Assembly: GCF_002265435.1 (NCBI RefSeq)
Contig: NZ_NOKQ01000196.1
Coordinates: 1 to 64,000 of the forward strand
DNA from: Tetzosporium hominis
GTDB taxonomy: Bacteria; Bacillota; Bacilli; Bacillales_A; Planococcaceae
Direction of reading: 5' to 3'
DNA length: 64,000 nucleotides
The first letter of the stretch is position 1. Every line of letters begins with the position of its first letter. Under the pieces are notes generated by a model. That model did not search any database. It saw nothing but the letters and a program-made list of their open reading frames with translations, and was not told where the DNA came from. A program made the position numbers and the translations under genes. This document shows positions 21,885-31,530 of this stretch, one piece after another.

Positions 21885-22493
21885 TTACTTGGAAGCTCGT
21901 TGTTCCAAAATCTCGAGCACGTTGGCAAACGGTACTTTTTGATTTTCAAGCATGACCATCAAGTGATAGATGAGGTCTGCTGCTTCCATGGAAAGCTCTT
22001 CTGCGTCATTGTTTTTAGCTGCAATGACCACTTCTGTTGCCTCTTCTCCAATCTTCTTACCGATCTTATCGACACCTTTTTCAAACAGGTACGTCGTATA
22101 CGCGCCGTCAGGTTTTTCTACGAATCGTGTTTTGATCACTTGCTCTAAACGAGTGATGGCTTCCACACTCGCCACCTTTTCATTTTCAACTACCGTTTCA
22201 TTGAAACAAGAACGAGCACCGGTATGGCAAGCTGGGCCATTCGGAATGACAGAAACGACAAGTGTATCTTGATCACAATCTGCCGTAATCGACATCACTC
22301 GTTGCGTATTTCCAGAAGTCGCTCCTTTGTGCCAAAGCTCTTGACGGCTGCGGCTGTAAAACCACGTCTCTCCCGTTTGTTTTGTTTTTTCTAAAGACTC
22401 TTCATTCATGTAGGCAAGAGTCAGTACTTCTTTTGTTCGCGCGTCTTGGACGATGGCAGGAACCAGTCCGTTGTCATCAAATCGAATTGTCAT
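21885..22493 (-). CDS. hisIE: Bifunctional phosphoribosyl-AMP cyclohydrolase / phosphoribosyl-ATP pyrophosphatase
   Basis: 202 residues. The HisI part (about 1-105) has [19 protein letters not shown] and the metal-binding ADCDQDTLV and [12 protein letters not shown]. The HisE part (about 110-202) has [15 protein letters not shown]. It carries out steps 2 and 3 of histidine synthesis. Its ATG overlaps the hisA stop by four bases, leaving no room for the hisF that normally sits between them. Confidence 0.97.
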   Translation of the reverse strand: MTIRFDDNGLVPAIVQDARTKEVLTLAYMNEESLEKTKQTGETWFYSRSRQELWHKGATSGNTQRVMSITADCDQDTLVVSVIPNGPACHTGARSCFNETVVENEKVASVEAITRLEQVIKTRFVEKPDGAYTTYLFEKGVDKIGKKIGEEATEVVIAAKNNDAEELSMEAADLIYHLMVMLENQKVPFANVLEILEQRASK

Positions 22494-23221
22494 CCCACTA
22501 CCTCCTTGGCTTCCTCTACTGTAAAGCGCCCACTATAAATCGCTTTTCCAACAATGACTCCAGCAATCGTCGAGTCCTCAGCTTGTAATTTAACTGCACG
22601 AATATCATCAAGAGAACTGATCCCTCCAGAGACGATGACTTGAAGACCAGTGGCATCTGCAAGTTCACGTGTCGCCTGTAGGTTCGGCCCTGATAAAGTT
22701 CCGTCCATCGCAATATCAGTGAATACGATATGTTTAGCACCAACTGCTGCAAAGCGTTTTCCAACTTCACTTGCTGTCAGTTCAGAAGTCTCCAGCCAGC
22801 CGTGAGTCGCTACAAATCCATCTTTTGCGTCAAGTCCCAAAACGATGCGGTCGCCACCGTAGCGTTTCAGCATCTCTTCTACAAGCTCAGGCTGTTTGAC
22901 AGCGAGGCTCCCGATAATCACTCGGTCCACCCCTCGGTCTAAATAGAACGCAGCGTCTTCAAGAGAACGAATCCCGCCACCTATCTGTACGGAAACTCCA
23001 AGCTCATCTTTGATTCGAAATACATACTCGGCGTGTGGTTTCGTACCGTCTTTAGCTCCGTCCAAGTCGACCAAATGGATCCAGTCGGCACCTTGATCGA
23101 CAAAAGACTTCGCCATATCGAATGGAGAATCTCCATAAACAGTCTGTTGATTGTAATCGCCTTGATAAAGACGGACACACTTGCCATCTTTCATATCAAT
23201 GGCTGGGTAAAGCTGAACCAT
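22490..23221 (-). CDS. hisA: ProFAR isomerase HisA
   Basis: 243-residue TIM barrel. [18 protein letters not shown] at the N terminus and [14 protein letters not shown] identify HisA rather than its homologue HisF. It isomerises the aminoaldose ProFAR to the aminoketose PRFAR, which HisHF should then use. Here it follows hisB by 12 bases, where hisH would be expected in between. Confidence 0.96.
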   Translation of the reverse strand: MVQLYPAIDMKDGKCVRLYQGDYNQQTVYGDSPFDMAKSFVDQGADWIHLVDLDGAKDGTKPHAEYVFRIKDELGVSVQIGGGIRSLEDAAFYLDRGVDRVIIGSLAVKQPELVEEMLKRYGGDRIVLGLDAKDGFVATHGWLETSELTASEVGKRFAAVGAKHIVFTDIAMDGTLSGPNLQATRELADATGLQVIVSGGISSLDDIRAVKLQAEDSTIAGVIVGKAIYSGRFTVEEAKEVVG

Positions 23222-23233
23222 AGCTGTTCCTCC

Positions 23234-23827
23234 TTATGATAATGACCCTTTTGTAGAAGGCACTCCTGTTACGCGAGGGTCAATCTGAGTTGCTTCGTCT
23301 AACGCACGTGCGAGGCCTTTGAAGATAGCTTCAATCATGTGGTGCGTATTGTGTCCATAATGAACGATGACATGCACATTCATTCGAGACTCTAAAGCGA
23401 ATTTCCAAAGAAATTCATGAACCAGCTCGACATCAAATGTTCCCACTTTTTCTTTCGGGAACTCTGCACGAAACTCGAGATGCGGACGGTTTGAAACATC
23501 TACGACTACTTGAGCGAGCGCATCATCCATTGGGATGAACGCACTGCCATAGCGTTTAATTCCTTTTTTGTCCCCAAGCGCTTGCTGAACGACTTGCCCT
23601 AACACAATGCCGACATCTTCAGTCGTATGGTGATCGTCGATCTGCGTGTCGCCTTTTGCGGTAATCGTCCCATCAAACAATCCGTGACGGACAAACAAGT
23701 CGAGCATATGGTCAAGGAACGGAACTCCTGTATCTACAGTTGCTTTTCCAGAACCGTCTAAAGCAAGCTCTACTTCTACAAACGTTTCACTCGTTTCTCG
23801 TTTTTGATGCGCTTTACGTTCAGTCAT
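23234..23827 (-). CDS. hisB: Imidazoleglycerol-phosphate dehydratase
   Basis: 197 residues, dehydratase only (no phosphatase domain). Metal-binding motifs are visible: FLDHMLDLFVRHG, DDHHTTEDVGIVLG and VHYGHNTHHMIEAIFK. It makes imidazole-acetol phosphate from imidazoleglycerol phosphate. It overlaps the hisD end by eight bases. Confidence 0.97.
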   Translation of the reverse strand: MTERKAHQKRETSETFVEVELALDGSGKATVDTGVPFLDHMLDLFVRHGLFDGTITAKGDTQIDDHHTTEDVGIVLGQVVQQALGDKKGIKRYGSAFIPMDDALAQVVVDVSNRPHLEFRAEFPKEKVGTFDVELVHEFLWKFALESRMNVHVIVHYGHNTHHMIEAIFKGLARALDEATQIDPRVTGVPSTKGSLS

Positions 23828-25106
23828 GATTGATTTCCTCCTGGTCCTTGCGAATCTCTACTGCGCGAGCATGCCCTTCAAGTTGTTCCATTCGGGCAAG
23901 ACGAGCAATCTTCGGATAGTTTTGATTCCATAACTCTTTTGTATAGTTGATGACACTTGTTTTCTTTTGGAAGTCTTCCACACTCAGTCCGCTCGAGAAA
24001 CGGGCTGTACTGTTAGTCGGTAAGACGTGATTGGTGCCTGCAAAATAGTCGCCGATCGGCTCTGACGAGTAGCGTCCGAGGAAGATGGCACCTGCGTGGC
24101 GAATCTGTCGGCTGAGCGCTTCTGCGTTTTCCGACAAAATTTCTAAGTGCTCAGGTGCTAGCTGATTGACTGCTTCCACTGCTTGCTCCATGGACTCCGT
24201 CACATAGATCATGCCGTAATTTTCAATAGAAGCTCGCGCAATCTCTTGCCGTGGTAACGTTGAGAGTTGTCGCTCGACTTCTGTCTTTACTTGCTCCGCT
24301 AGCTTATGGCTCGTTGTGATCAAGATCGAGCACGCCAACACATCATGCTCCGCTTGTGCAATCAAGTCCGCGGCGACATCAGCAGGCCGTGCCGTGTCAT
24401 CTGCAAGAACTGCGATTTCACTTGGTCCTGCAATACTATCAATCGACACAGTACCAAATACTTCGCGCTTCGCAAGTGCTACAAAGCGATTTCCTGGTCC
24501 AGTGATTTTGTCGACCTTTGGAATGGATTCTGTGCCGTACGCAAGAGCTGCGATGGCTTGTGCCCCACCCACTTTATAGATTTCATCAACTCCAGCAATT
24601 GAAGCCGCAACCAATACTCCGATAGGAATAGACCCATCCGATTTTGGAGGCGTTGTGATGACAAGCTTTCCTACACCTGCAACTTTGGCAGGAATGGCAT
24701 TCATCAACACGGAAGAAGGATACGCAGCGGTCCCACCTGGAACGTAGAGTCCAGCAGCATCCATCGGTAAGAAACGGTAGGCGAGATAGCTGTCGTGATC
24801 AAGAGGGAGTGTCAATTCGTCACGCAATTGAAGTTCATGAAACGCGCGAATATTATCAGCCGCTTCTTGCAAATCTTGCTTCAGCTGCGGATCAATCTCT
24901 TGCAATGCCTGTTCGATTTCCTGCTTGCTAACTCGTAGTGTCGTGAGCTCTGCTCGGTCCCACTTCTTTGTATAGCTGAAGAGTGCCGCATCCCCATTCT
25001 CCTGAACATCTCGAATGATGTTTTGGACGGTCTGACGGTCTTGCTCCGACCCTTGGTCCACAGAACGCTGGATGGTCATGGTGTTGTTCCATTCTGTGAT
25101 TTTCAT
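23820..25106 (-). CDS. hisD: Histidinol dehydrogenase
   Basis: 428 residues. [42 protein letters not shown] and the Zn-binding QAEHD and NHVLPT regions identify HisD, which oxidises histidinol to histidine with NAD in two steps. It overlaps hisG by ATGA and hisB by eight bases. Confidence 0.97.
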   Translation of the reverse strand: MKITEWNNTMTIQRSVDQGSEQDRQTVQNIIRDVQENGDAALFSYTKKWDRAELTTLRVSKQEIEQALQEIDPQLKQDLQEAADNIRAFHELQLRDELTLPLDHDSYLAYRFLPMDAAGLYVPGGTAAYPSSVLMNAIPAKVAGVGKLVITTPPKSDGSIPIGVLVAASIAGVDEIYKVGGAQAIAALAYGTESIPKVDKITGPGNRFVALAKREVFGTVSIDSIAGPSEIAVLADDTARPADVAADLIAQAEHDVLACSILITTSHKLAEQVKTEVERQLSTLPRQEIARASIENYGMIYVTESMEQAVEAVNQLAPEHLEILSENAEALSRQIRHAGAIFLGRYSSEPIGDYFAGTNHVLPTNSTARFSSGLSVEDFQKKTSVINYTKELWNQNYPKIARLARMEQLEGHARAVEIRKDQEEINHD

Positions 25107-25738
25107 CGTTGCATCTCTCCTACTGCTTGTTGTAGTCGTTTCGCCATATCTCGAATTCGTGCTTGTTTGACACGGTAACTTACAGGATTTGCGACTAGTC
25201 GAGATGTGATATCCGCAATCTTTTCGTATTCAACGAGCCCGTTCTCTTTTAGCGTCCGTCCTGTAGAGACGATATCGACGATTCGGTCCGCAAGACCAAT
25301 CATTGGCGCCAGCTCGATTGAGCCGTTCAGCTCGATGATTTCGACTTGTTCGCCTTTTTCTTTGAAGAATGTCGTTGCAATCGTCGGGTATTTTGTCGCA
25401 ACGCGTGGTGCCACATCATTCATCACGGTATCTGGAAGCCCTGCCGTTGCCATGTAGCAATAGCTGATCTGAAGATCGACAAGCTCCATCACACTTCGCT
25501 GCTGCTCGAGCAACACGTCTTTACCCGCTACGCCTAAGTCCGCAACGCCGTGTTCGACATAAACAGGAACGTCCATCGGTTTCGCTAAGATGAAGCGCAA
25601 TTGTTCTGAGGGTACTTCAACAATCAGTTTGCGAGAGTCTTCCATTTCATTCGGAAGATCATATCCAGCTGTTTTTAGTAACTCTAAGGCTTCTTCAAAA
25701 ATACGGCCCTTTGGCATCGCAATCGTCAAGTACTCCAT
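25103..25738 (-). CDS. hisG: ATP phosphoribosyltransferase, short form
   Basis: 211 residues, so the short HisG that lacks the C-terminal regulatory domain and needs His[35 protein letters not shown] and [18 protein letters not shown] are characteristic. It catalyses the first step, from ATP and PRPP. Its start shares one base with the hisZ stop (TAATG). Confidence 0.97.
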   Translation of the reverse strand: MEYLTIAMPKGRIFEEALELLKTAGYDLPNEMEDSRKLIVEVPSEQLRFILAKPMDVPVYVEHGVADLGVAGKDVLLEQQRSVMELVDLQISYCYMATAGLPDTVMNDVAPRVATKYPTIATTFFKEKGEQVEIIELNGSIELAPMIGLADRIVDIVSTGRTLKENGLVEYEKIADITSRLVANPVSYRVKQARIRDMAKRLQQAVGEMQR

Positions 25739-26895
25739 TAGCGAGCCTCCTTCGTCAAATCAATCACATCATCGAAGTTTCGTTCAAATGCTGTTTTATC
25801 AAGGACGCTTTCTTTGTACTGCACCGTCACATAATTTCCTTGCACTCGTAATGCAGCAGCTTGTTGATTCGCGTCTCTAGTCGACTCTTGGTCTGTATAA
25901 ATCAAAGTTCGAGTTGGGGCATCGACAGCAGTCGGCAAAATTTCTAGTAAATAATCTAAACGAATACTGAAGCCGGTTGCTCCGACTTTCATTCCGAACT
26001 GCTCGAGTAAATCGTCATAGCGTCCGCCATTTCCTAATGCGAAGCCGCTTCCTTCTGCATACACTTCGAATACCATTCCAGTGTAGTAGTGCATGTGGCT
26101 GACTACAAGAGGGTCTAGCTGGAAATGCTCTTTCAGTTCAGGTAAGTCGTCAATCCAGTTGCTGACGGATAAGAACTGTTCTGCCGCTTCTGTCTGGAGG
26201 ACTGGGAACTGCTCTAATAATTCTTTTAGCGTCGTCCCGCGAATCGACTGTTGGAAGAATGCGAAGAATTGTTCCGAGTCGGCATAAGTTGCTGCCCAGC
26301 GGTCAATTCCTACAAAGTTTTTATCTACTAAAAAGTGTCGGACACGATCTCTTTCCGTCGAATCTGGAATCAAATTATCAATCGCATGATTGATCAATCC
26401 TGCATGACCGACTGTGATGGTGAAGTTTTGAAGTCCGAGCGATTTTAAGAGTCCTGCTGCCATCTGCAGCATCTCACTATCGGCTAGAGCACTTGTGTCT
26501 CCAAGAAGTTCTAGACCGAGTTGTTCGAATTCTGCTGGCCGTCCGCCTTCTCGTTGCTGCGCACGGAACACGGTCGAGCTGTACGCTAAGCGAAGCGGAT
26601 TTTTCTCTTTTAAAAGTTTAGCAGCCGCAATTCGAGCAATTGGTGTTGTCAGATCGGGACGCAACACCAGCATCTCCCCTTGGTTATCGACTAATTTAAA
26701 TAGAGCCGCTTCATCTAACGAGCTGATTTTTCCGATGGTCTCGAAGTATTCGAGAGAAGGTGTTTGGATGAATTCATAACCATGCTTGCGCATATAGTCC
26801 ATGGCTTCGGCACGAATTGTATGTTGTTGGGCATATAAGCGCGGAAGGGTATCTCGCATGCCCAGTGGTTTTTCGAAAGGTTGGATGGTCGACAT
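25738..26895 (-). CDS. hisZ: ATP phosphoribosyltransferase regulatory subunit
   Basis: 385 residues, a histidyl-tRNA synthetase-like protein without the full synthetase C terminus. Class II motif 2 is recognisable in [32 protein letters not shown]. It forms the octameric enzyme with short HisG and gives feedback sensing of histidine. It is the first gene of the operon, with a promoter 64-92 bases upstream. Confidence 0.95.
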   Translation of the reverse strand: MSTIQPFEKPLGMRDTLPRLYAQQHTIRAEAMDYMRKHGYEFIQTPSLEYFETIGKISSLDEAALFKLVDNQGEMLVLRPDLTTPIARIAAAKLLKEKNPLRLAYSSTVFRAQQREGGRPAEFEQLGLELLGDTSALADSEMLQMAAGLLKSLGLQNFTITVGHAGLINHAIDNLIPDSTERDRVRHFLVDKNFVGIDRWAATYADSEQFFAFFQQSIRGTTLKELLEQFPVLQTEAAEQFLSVSNWIDDLPELKEHFQLDPLVVSHMHYYTGMVFEVYAEGSGFALGNGGRYDDLLEQFGMKVGATGFSIRLDYLLEILPTAVDAPTRTLIYTDQESTRDANQQAAALRVQGNYVTVQYKESVLDKTAFERNFDDVIDLTKEAR

Positions 26896-26958
26896 GTTGT
26901 TCGCCTCACTTTAAATGCTTTAGTCTGCTAGAGTAGTAGAGAAATGAATTATTGTTTT

Positions 26959-26987
26959 AGTTTACGGTATGCTGTACTATTCGTCAA
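26959..26987 (-). promoter_or_regulatory. his operon promoter
   Basis: Minus-strand TTGACG (26982-26987), 17-base spacer, TAAACT (26959-26964). The leader to hisZ is only about 60 bases, and no T-box or attenuator hairpin is visible. Confidence 0.7.
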
Positions 26988-27042
26988 CCTTGCCGTCTTT
27001 TCCTTCCATACCCTGTTTAGTTAAGGCTCAAAATGAGCTGAA

Positions 27043-27088
27043 AGTGCTCGGAAAAGATCCGCTTATCTGTGGGAGCGGCCATCAGAAT
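27043..27088. repeat. Repeat B, left-half fragment
   Basis: The first 46 bases of repeat B (AGTGCTCGGAAAAGATCCGC ... GGCCATCAGAAT), identical to the start of the full copy at 27190. It is cut where a fragment of repeat C follows. Confidence 0.8.
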
Positions 27089-27107
27089 TCTATCTTTGTG
27101 AAGCTAA

Positions 27108-27142
27108 TTTCACCTGAGAAGCCTTTTTCCAAGGGGAGAACC
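27108..27142. repeat. Repeat C, half copy in reverse orientation
   Basis: CACCTGAGAAGCCTTTTTCC followed by AAGGGGAGAACC is the reverse complement of the right half of repeat C (compare 15349-15380). It is wedged between two pieces of repeat B. Confidence 0.75.
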
Positions 27143-27189
27143 ACGAAGCTTTTTGGCTAAGTCCATTGTTTCGAAAAGGGTAGGCTTAG

Positions 27190-27329
27190 AGTGCTCGGAA
27201 AAGATCCGCTTATCTGTGGGAGCGGCCATCAGAATCCTCGCGGCATACCAAAGCTTGCGCTTTGGCCTCCGACTGCGGGTTCTTCAAACCACTCTGATAC
27301 CACGGAACGCGTATCTTTTCTTTCACACT
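27190..27329. repeat. Repeat B, full copy 1 (140 bp palindromic element)
   Basis: 140 bases, nearly identical to 57867-58006. The ends form an inverted repeat (GAAAAGATCCGC / GCGTATCTTTTC), and the centre is a hairpin ACCAAAGC-TTGC-GCTTTGG. Short open frames through it differ only because they read the repeat, so it is not coding. Confidence 0.85.
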
Positions 27330-27439
27330 CTCCCATAGTATGTGCTACAAAGAATGTTGCAAGAAGCATGCCTTAGATCTTGGGGCTGTTTCCTGAAGAA
27401 TCAGGTCTGCCTGATTTGAAGACGGATACTTTGCAAAGA

Positions 27440-27522
27440 GTGCAGGGGTGACTCCAGCGGGATTAAAAGCGGAAGCTGAGACCTTGGCTCAGCCCGCGCC
27501 CGCGGAACGCTTCCCCTGCACG
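27440..27522. repeat. Repeat A, copy 1
   Basis: About 84 bases starting GTGCAGGGGTGACTCCAGCG and ending GCTTCCCCTGCAC, a long palindrome with inner stem GCTGAG/CTCAGC. Other copies lie at 46295, 56547 (reversed) and 62820. It is followed by the A/T linker and then a terminator, as in the other copies. The gap 26996-27589 contains only these repeats. Confidence 0.9.
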
Positions 27523-27536
27523 CGATAAAACATACA

Positions 27537-27569
27537 AAAAGGCAGCCTCTCTTCTGAGAAACTGCCTTT
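27537..27569 (-). terminator. Terminator of the hprK-lgt operon (repeat D-like)
   Basis: Stem AAAGGCAG...CTGCCTTT with AGTTTCTCAG in the arm, followed by T's on the minus strand, 20 bases after the acetyltransferase stop. It is a variant of the terminator attached to repeat A elsewhere. Confidence 0.8.
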
Positions 27570-27589
27570 ACTAGATTTTGTATTAGTTC

Positions 27590-28069
27590 TTACGGGCGTA
27601 TTATTTGCATTGGGTTACCACCAACGAAGGCACCCGCTGGTACGTCTTTATGGACAAGAGTCGCAGCAGAAACCGTGGCACCGTCTCCAATCGTGACACC
27701 AGGAAGGATCGTTGTGTTCGCGCCGATCAGCACATTATCACCAATGATCACATCTCCTAATCGGTATTCATCAATCAGATATTCGTGAGCCAGAATCGTC
27801 GTATTGTAGCCAATGATTGCATTTTTACCGACTTTGATTCGTTCAGGGAACATGACGTCGACCATCACCATCAGTGCAAATGCAGTCTGTTCACCCACTT
27901 CCATCTTCAAAAGTTTGCGGTAAAGCCAATTTTTCATACTTAGAGACGGACTGTACCGAGCCAATTGAATCACAATAAAATTCTTCATCACTTTCCAAAA
28001 AGGGACTGTCTTGTAAATCTGCCAAAGCGAGTTGCTTTCTTTCACCGGATAGCGTTCGGTGTTTCTCAT
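27590..28069 (-). CDS. Acyltransferase with hexapeptide repeats (YvoF-like)
   Basis: 159 residues. The C-terminal two-thirds is a left-handed parallel beta helix of hexapeptide repeats (KNAIIGYNTTILAHEYLI; GDNVLIGANTTILPGVTIGDGATVSAATLVHKDVPAGAFVGGNP), typical of acetyl- or acyltransferases that use acetyl-CoA. The acceptor is unknown. Its start overlaps the ppaX stop by four bases, so it belongs to the hprK-lgt-ppaX operon, where B. subtilis has yvoF. Confidence 0.9.
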   Translation of the reverse strand: MRNTERYPVKESNSLWQIYKTVPFWKVMKNFIVIQLARYSPSLSMKNWLYRKLLKMEVGEQTAFALMVMVDVMFPERIKVGKNAIIGYNTTILAHEYLIDEYRLGDVIIGDNVLIGANTTILPGVTIGDGATVSAATLVHKDVPAGAFVGGNPMQIIRP

Positions 28070-28719
28070 GCTTCTTCACCAAAAGTGATATTCACGAGCT
28101 CTGACATATCATGAATTGCATAGACCGGTTCAAACGCCATCAGATAATCAAGACCTTTGATTGACCACGCTACAGCTACTGAATCCACGCCTGCAGCTCG
28201 TGCAGCTACGATATCATGGAAATTGTCTCCGACCATCAGCGCATGTTCAGGTTTAACTTCCAGCTTTGATAGTGCAAGCTGCACAGGTTCAGGATCTGGC
28301 TTAGCGTTTTTGACATCATCCAACCCGATGACTGCAGTGAAATACTGTCGCACATTCATCAGATTTAAAGCCCGTTCTATCATTTCATTTCGTTTTGTGG
28401 AAACAATGGCCAGCTTGATTCCACGAGCGTGCAAGTGCTCGAGCGTTTCTACAACACCAGGAAACGCTTGAACCATTGCATCATGATTCTCCATGTTCCA
28501 TTTTCGGTACGCTTCGATTAAATCGTCAACTTGCGTAGGATCGACTTGTTGAAACGTCTCATATAGAGGAGGACCTAAGAAAGGTAGGATGGTTTCACGA
28601 GAATATTTCCCAGGAAATCTTTCATCTAAGACCGTCTGGAATGTCTGGATAATAAGCTCATTTGTATCAATCAATGTTCCATCTAAATCAAATAAAACCG
28701 CTTGTATATGTTGTGTCAT
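28066..28719 (-). CDS. ppaX: Pyrophosphatase PpaX (HAD superfamily)
   Basis: 217-residue HAD hydrolase: nucleophile motif LFDLDGTLIDTNE, motif II STKRN, and KPDPEP ... MVGDNFHDIVAARAAG as motifs III/IV. In Bacillus, PpaX hydrolyses pyrophosphate released when HprK phosphorolyses P-Ser-HPr, which fits its place downstream of hprK. It overlaps both neighbours by four bases. Confidence 0.95.
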   Translation of the reverse strand: MTQHIQAVLFDLDGTLIDTNELIIQTFQTVLDERFPGKYSRETILPFLGPPLYETFQQVDPTQVDDLIEAYRKWNMENHDAMVQAFPGVVETLEHLHARGIKLAIVSTKRNEMIERALNLMNVRQYFTAVIGLDDVKNAKPDPEPVQLALSKLEVKPEHALMVGDNFHDIVAARAAGVDSVAVAWSIKGLDYLMAFEPVYAIHDMSELVNITFGEEA

Positions 28720-29657
28720 CCTTGTTGGGTCACCTCGTTCTGTTGTGTTCGTTCCGCTCGTCTCCAGACATATGCTACTGCTATCGTCAGAACAAATGCG
28801 GTCACTAGACGAATGATGAGTAGCGGTAAAATCGGAATACCGAGGGGAATAAAGATCAATGTATCTTCAACTACTGCGTGACATGCCACTAAAAAGATGA
28901 AGACTAGTGTCGCGTCTTTCTTGCTTACTCCGTCTTCCTGTACGGCTTGAATCATCACACCTGCACCATAAGCGAGTCCAATGACCAACCCAGCAACTAA
29001 AGTGGACGCCGCATTTTGTTGAACTCCAATCACCCGTGTGAGAGGACCCATTCGGTCACTTAGCTTCGCCATATAGCCTTTTTCACGTAAATACTGAATG
29101 ATGATCATGAGTGGAATGACAATAAGGGCAAGTTGCAAGACACCACTACTTGCTTTTTGCAGGCCAAGAACTAGTATCTCTCCCCAACCTTCTGGAGTAG
29201 CTGCTGACGACTGAATGACGCCGTACTGTGCAATCTCGCCTCCACCTTTCCATAACCAATTGATAAGGACAGCGGAAAGAATGGCTAGTCCAAAACGCAC
29301 GACGAGTACGACCCAAAGACGGACACCTACTCGAAGAGCCACGCCCGTCTCGATGAAAATGTTGTGCGAGAAAGAGAGCATGACAGCTAAAATAAACACT
29401 TCTTTGACGGTCATCTCGAGCGATAAGATGCCCGCAATCCCTGCGTATAAATTCAAGGCATTCCCTAAGACGAGCGGAATGGCTGCTTCTCCGGGAAGAC
29501 CGATCAGTTGCATGAGTGGGGCAATTGCTTTAGTCACCCATGGAAGGACTGGAGTAAACTGCAGAATCGTCAAAAGCAGTGTGATGGGAAAGATAATTTT
29601 CCCTAATGTCCATGCTGTTTTTAATCCCGCCTGTACTCCACGCTTTAAAATTCCCAC
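28716..29657 (-). CDS. Nucleoside-recognition (gate) domain membrane protein (YvoD-like)
   Basis: 313 residues, with about eight hydrophobic helices spread over the length. The N-terminal KTAWTLGKIIFPITLLLTILQF and the central IVIPLMIIIQYLREKGYMAKLSDRMGPLTRVIG are typical of gate-domain (SpmA/SpmB-like) proteins. Transported substrate unknown. It lies between lgt and ppaX with a four-base overlap downstream, as yvoD in B. subtilis. Confidence 0.88.
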   Translation of the reverse strand: MGILKRGVQAGLKTAWTLGKIIFPITLLLTILQFTPVLPWVTKAIAPLMQLIGLPGEAAIPLVLGNALNLYAGIAGILSLEMTVKEVFILAVMLSFSHNIFIETGVALRVGVRLWVVLVVRFGLAILSAVLINWLWKGGGEIAQYGVIQSSAATPEGWGEILVLGLQKASSGVLQLALIVIPLMIIIQYLREKGYMAKLSDRMGPLTRVIGVQQNAASTLVAGLVIGLAYGAGVMIQAVQEDGVSKKDATLVFIFLVACHAVVEDTLIFIPLGIPILPLLIIRLVTAFVLTIAVAYVWRRAERTQQNEVTQQG

Positions 29658-29673
29658 GAAATTGCCTTCTTTC

Positions 29674-30486
29674 TTAATCTTGATAGCGAACTTTCACTTT
29701 TAAAATGAAACGACGGTAAACGAATACGATAATGGCTACTACAATTGTTACAAGAGAGACCACTTGGGCAGCACGAAGGTCTCCTACTATGTAGAGACTG
29801 TCCGTTCGAAGGCCTTCAATAAAGAAACGACCTACTGAATACCAGGTTACATAGAACAACAACATCTCTCCACGCAATAAGTTCACTTTACGAAGCAAGA
29901 TCAAGAGAATGACGCCTGTCAAATTCCAGATAGATTCGTATAAAAATGTCGGATGGTAGTATTTCCCGTCGATATTCATCTGCTCAATGATCCAGTTTGG
30001 AATGAATAAGTTTTCTAGGAAGCTTCGAGTAACTTCTCCACCATGTGCTTCTTGGTTAATGAAGTTCCCCCAGCGACCCACAGTTTGTCCTATTAAAATA
30101 CTCGGTGCCGTGATATCAGCTACTTTTAAGAAAGAGTCGTTACGACGTTTTGTAAAGAAGTAAGCCGTCAGGAATGAAGCAATCAATGCTCCGTGAATGG
30201 CAATGCCGCCTTCCCAGATTTTAAACGCATCTATAGGATTATCGGCATAATTTTCCCATTGGAAGATGACGTAGTAGATACGAGCTCCAATGATGGCGAG
30301 CGGAATCGCCCATAGTAATAAATCAGTCAAGTATTCTTGATGAAATCCTCGTTTCACCATTTCTTTCTGCGCTACGATAAACGCTACCACAATTCCTAAC
30401 GCAATGATCACACCATACCAACGAACAGCTAAAGGTCCTAGTTGGAAGGCAATCGGATCAATGGCCAGTAGTACACTATCCCACAT
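29674..30486 (-). CDS. lgt: Prolipoprotein diacylglyceryl transferase
   Basis: 270 residues with about seven membrane helices. The Lgt signature GQTVGRWGNFINQEAHGGEV is present, along with PTFLYESIWN and the catalytic-region GRFFIEGLRTD. It transfers diacylglycerol from phosphatidylglycerol to the lipobox Cys of prolipoproteins; the CAP protein at the right end of the window is a likely client. It follows hprK by 16 bases. Confidence 0.97.
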   Translation of the reverse strand: MWDSVLLAIDPIAFQLGPLAVRWYGVIIALGIVVAFIVAQKEMVKRGFHQEYLTDLLLWAIPLAIIGARIYYVIFQWENYADNPIDAFKIWEGGIAIHGALIASFLTAYFFTKRRNDSFLKVADITAPSILIGQTVGRWGNFINQEAHGGEVTRSFLENLFIPNWIIEQMNIDGKYYHPTFLYESIWNLTGVILLILLRKVNLLRGEMLLFYVTWYSVGRFFIEGLRTDSLYIVGDLRAAQVVSLVTIVVAIIVFVYRRFILKVKVRYQD

Positions 30487-30502
30487 TCTAAGTTCCTGCT
30501 TT

Positions 30503-31423
30503 CTATTTAGAGTTGATGACGGAATCTAAACGATTCGCAAAATCTTCTGCTGCGTTCATTCCCATCTTTTTAAGGCGGTGGTTCATAGCAGCTACTTCGA
30601 TGATGACGGCCAAGTTTCGACCTGGACGAACTGGTACTGTCAGTTTTGTGATTTCCGAATCGATGATCGGCATCTTTTCTTCTTCAATTCCGAGACGGTC
30701 GTAATTTTTTTGCCCATCCCATAATTCAAGTTCGATGACGAGAGTAATCCGTTTTTGACTCCGAATAGCGGAAGCTCCAAACAACGTCATGATGTCGATA
30801 ATTCCGAGACCACGGATTTCGAGTAAATGCTCAATTAGTTTCGGTGCCGAACCAATCAAGACACCTTCCCCTTCTTGACGAATTTCTACACAGTCATCCG
30901 CGACAAGACGATGACCCCTTTTTACAAGTTCGAGGGCCGTCTCACTTTTCCCGACTCCCGATTTCCCGATGATCAAAACGCCGACTCCATGAATATCTAC
31001 TAGTACTCCGTGTACTGCAGTCGTCGGTGCCAACTCACGTTCCAAGAAATTGGTCAATTGGCTATAGAATCGTGTCGTAGGAACATGTGTCGTAAACACG
31101 GGAACCGATTTTTCATTTGAAGCGGCTACTAATTCTGCTGGCACTTCATGATTGTGAGCTACGATGATAGCAGGAGTATCGGATGCACACAGTTTCAGCA
31201 TTCGTTCTCGTTTCTCGTTTGGTTCTAAAAGTTCAAAGAAAGACAGCTCCGTCTTTCCAAGAAGTTGAATTCGTGAAGAAGGATAATGCGTGAAATAGCC
31301 GGCCATTTCAAGTCCTGGACGTGAAATATCGATGATGGAAATATGTCTGCCAATCCCTTCCTCTCCCCCAACAAGTGTGAGTGGAAACTGATCAAGCAAA
31401 TCTTTTGCGGTGACGTGGGCCAT
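30503..31423 (-). CDS. hprK: HPr kinase/phosphorylase
   Basis: 306 residues. Walker [20 protein letters not shown] lies in the C-terminal catalytic half, followed by LVADDCVEI and the HprK/P signature [15 protein letters not shown]. It phosphorylates HPr and Crh on the regulatory Ser in response to fructose-1,6-bisphosphate and reverses it with phosphate. Crh lies in this window at 15438-15689. First gene of the hprK-lgt-yvoD-ppaX-yvoF operon. Confidence 0.97.
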   Translation of the reverse strand: MAHVTAKDLLDQFPLTLVGGEEGIGRHISIIDISRPGLEMAGYFTHYPSSRIQLLGKTELSFFELLEPNEKRERMLKLCASDTPAIIVAHNHEVPAELVAASNEKSVPVFTTHVPTTRFYSQLTNFLERELAPTTAVHGVLVDIHGVGVLIIGKSGVGKSETALELVKRGHRLVADDCVEIRQEGEGVLIGSAPKLIEHLLEIRGLGIIDIMTLFGASAIRSQKRITLVIELELWDGQKNYDRLGIEEEKMPIIDSEITKLTVPVRPGRNLAVIIEVAAMNHRLKKMGMNAAEDFANRLDSVINSK

Positions 31424-31530
31424 AAGGTTCCCCCTCTCAAAACATATCTCTTATTGTAACATGACTACCAAAGCGAAATGTATCCTTGTGACCTGTTTTT
31501 CTCTATTTATTCAGAAAAGGAGGGAACACC

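Noticed and set aside
22490-23221. hisF as an alternative identity of this TIM-barrel gene
   Set aside because: [17 protein letters not shown] and DGTLSGPN are HisA features; HisF would show a DVKDGRVVKG-type start.
27153-27376. Short frames with protein-level similarity to a frame at 57842-58033
   Set aside because: Both are readings of repeat B. Similarity is at the DNA level with compensated stem changes, not protein conservation.
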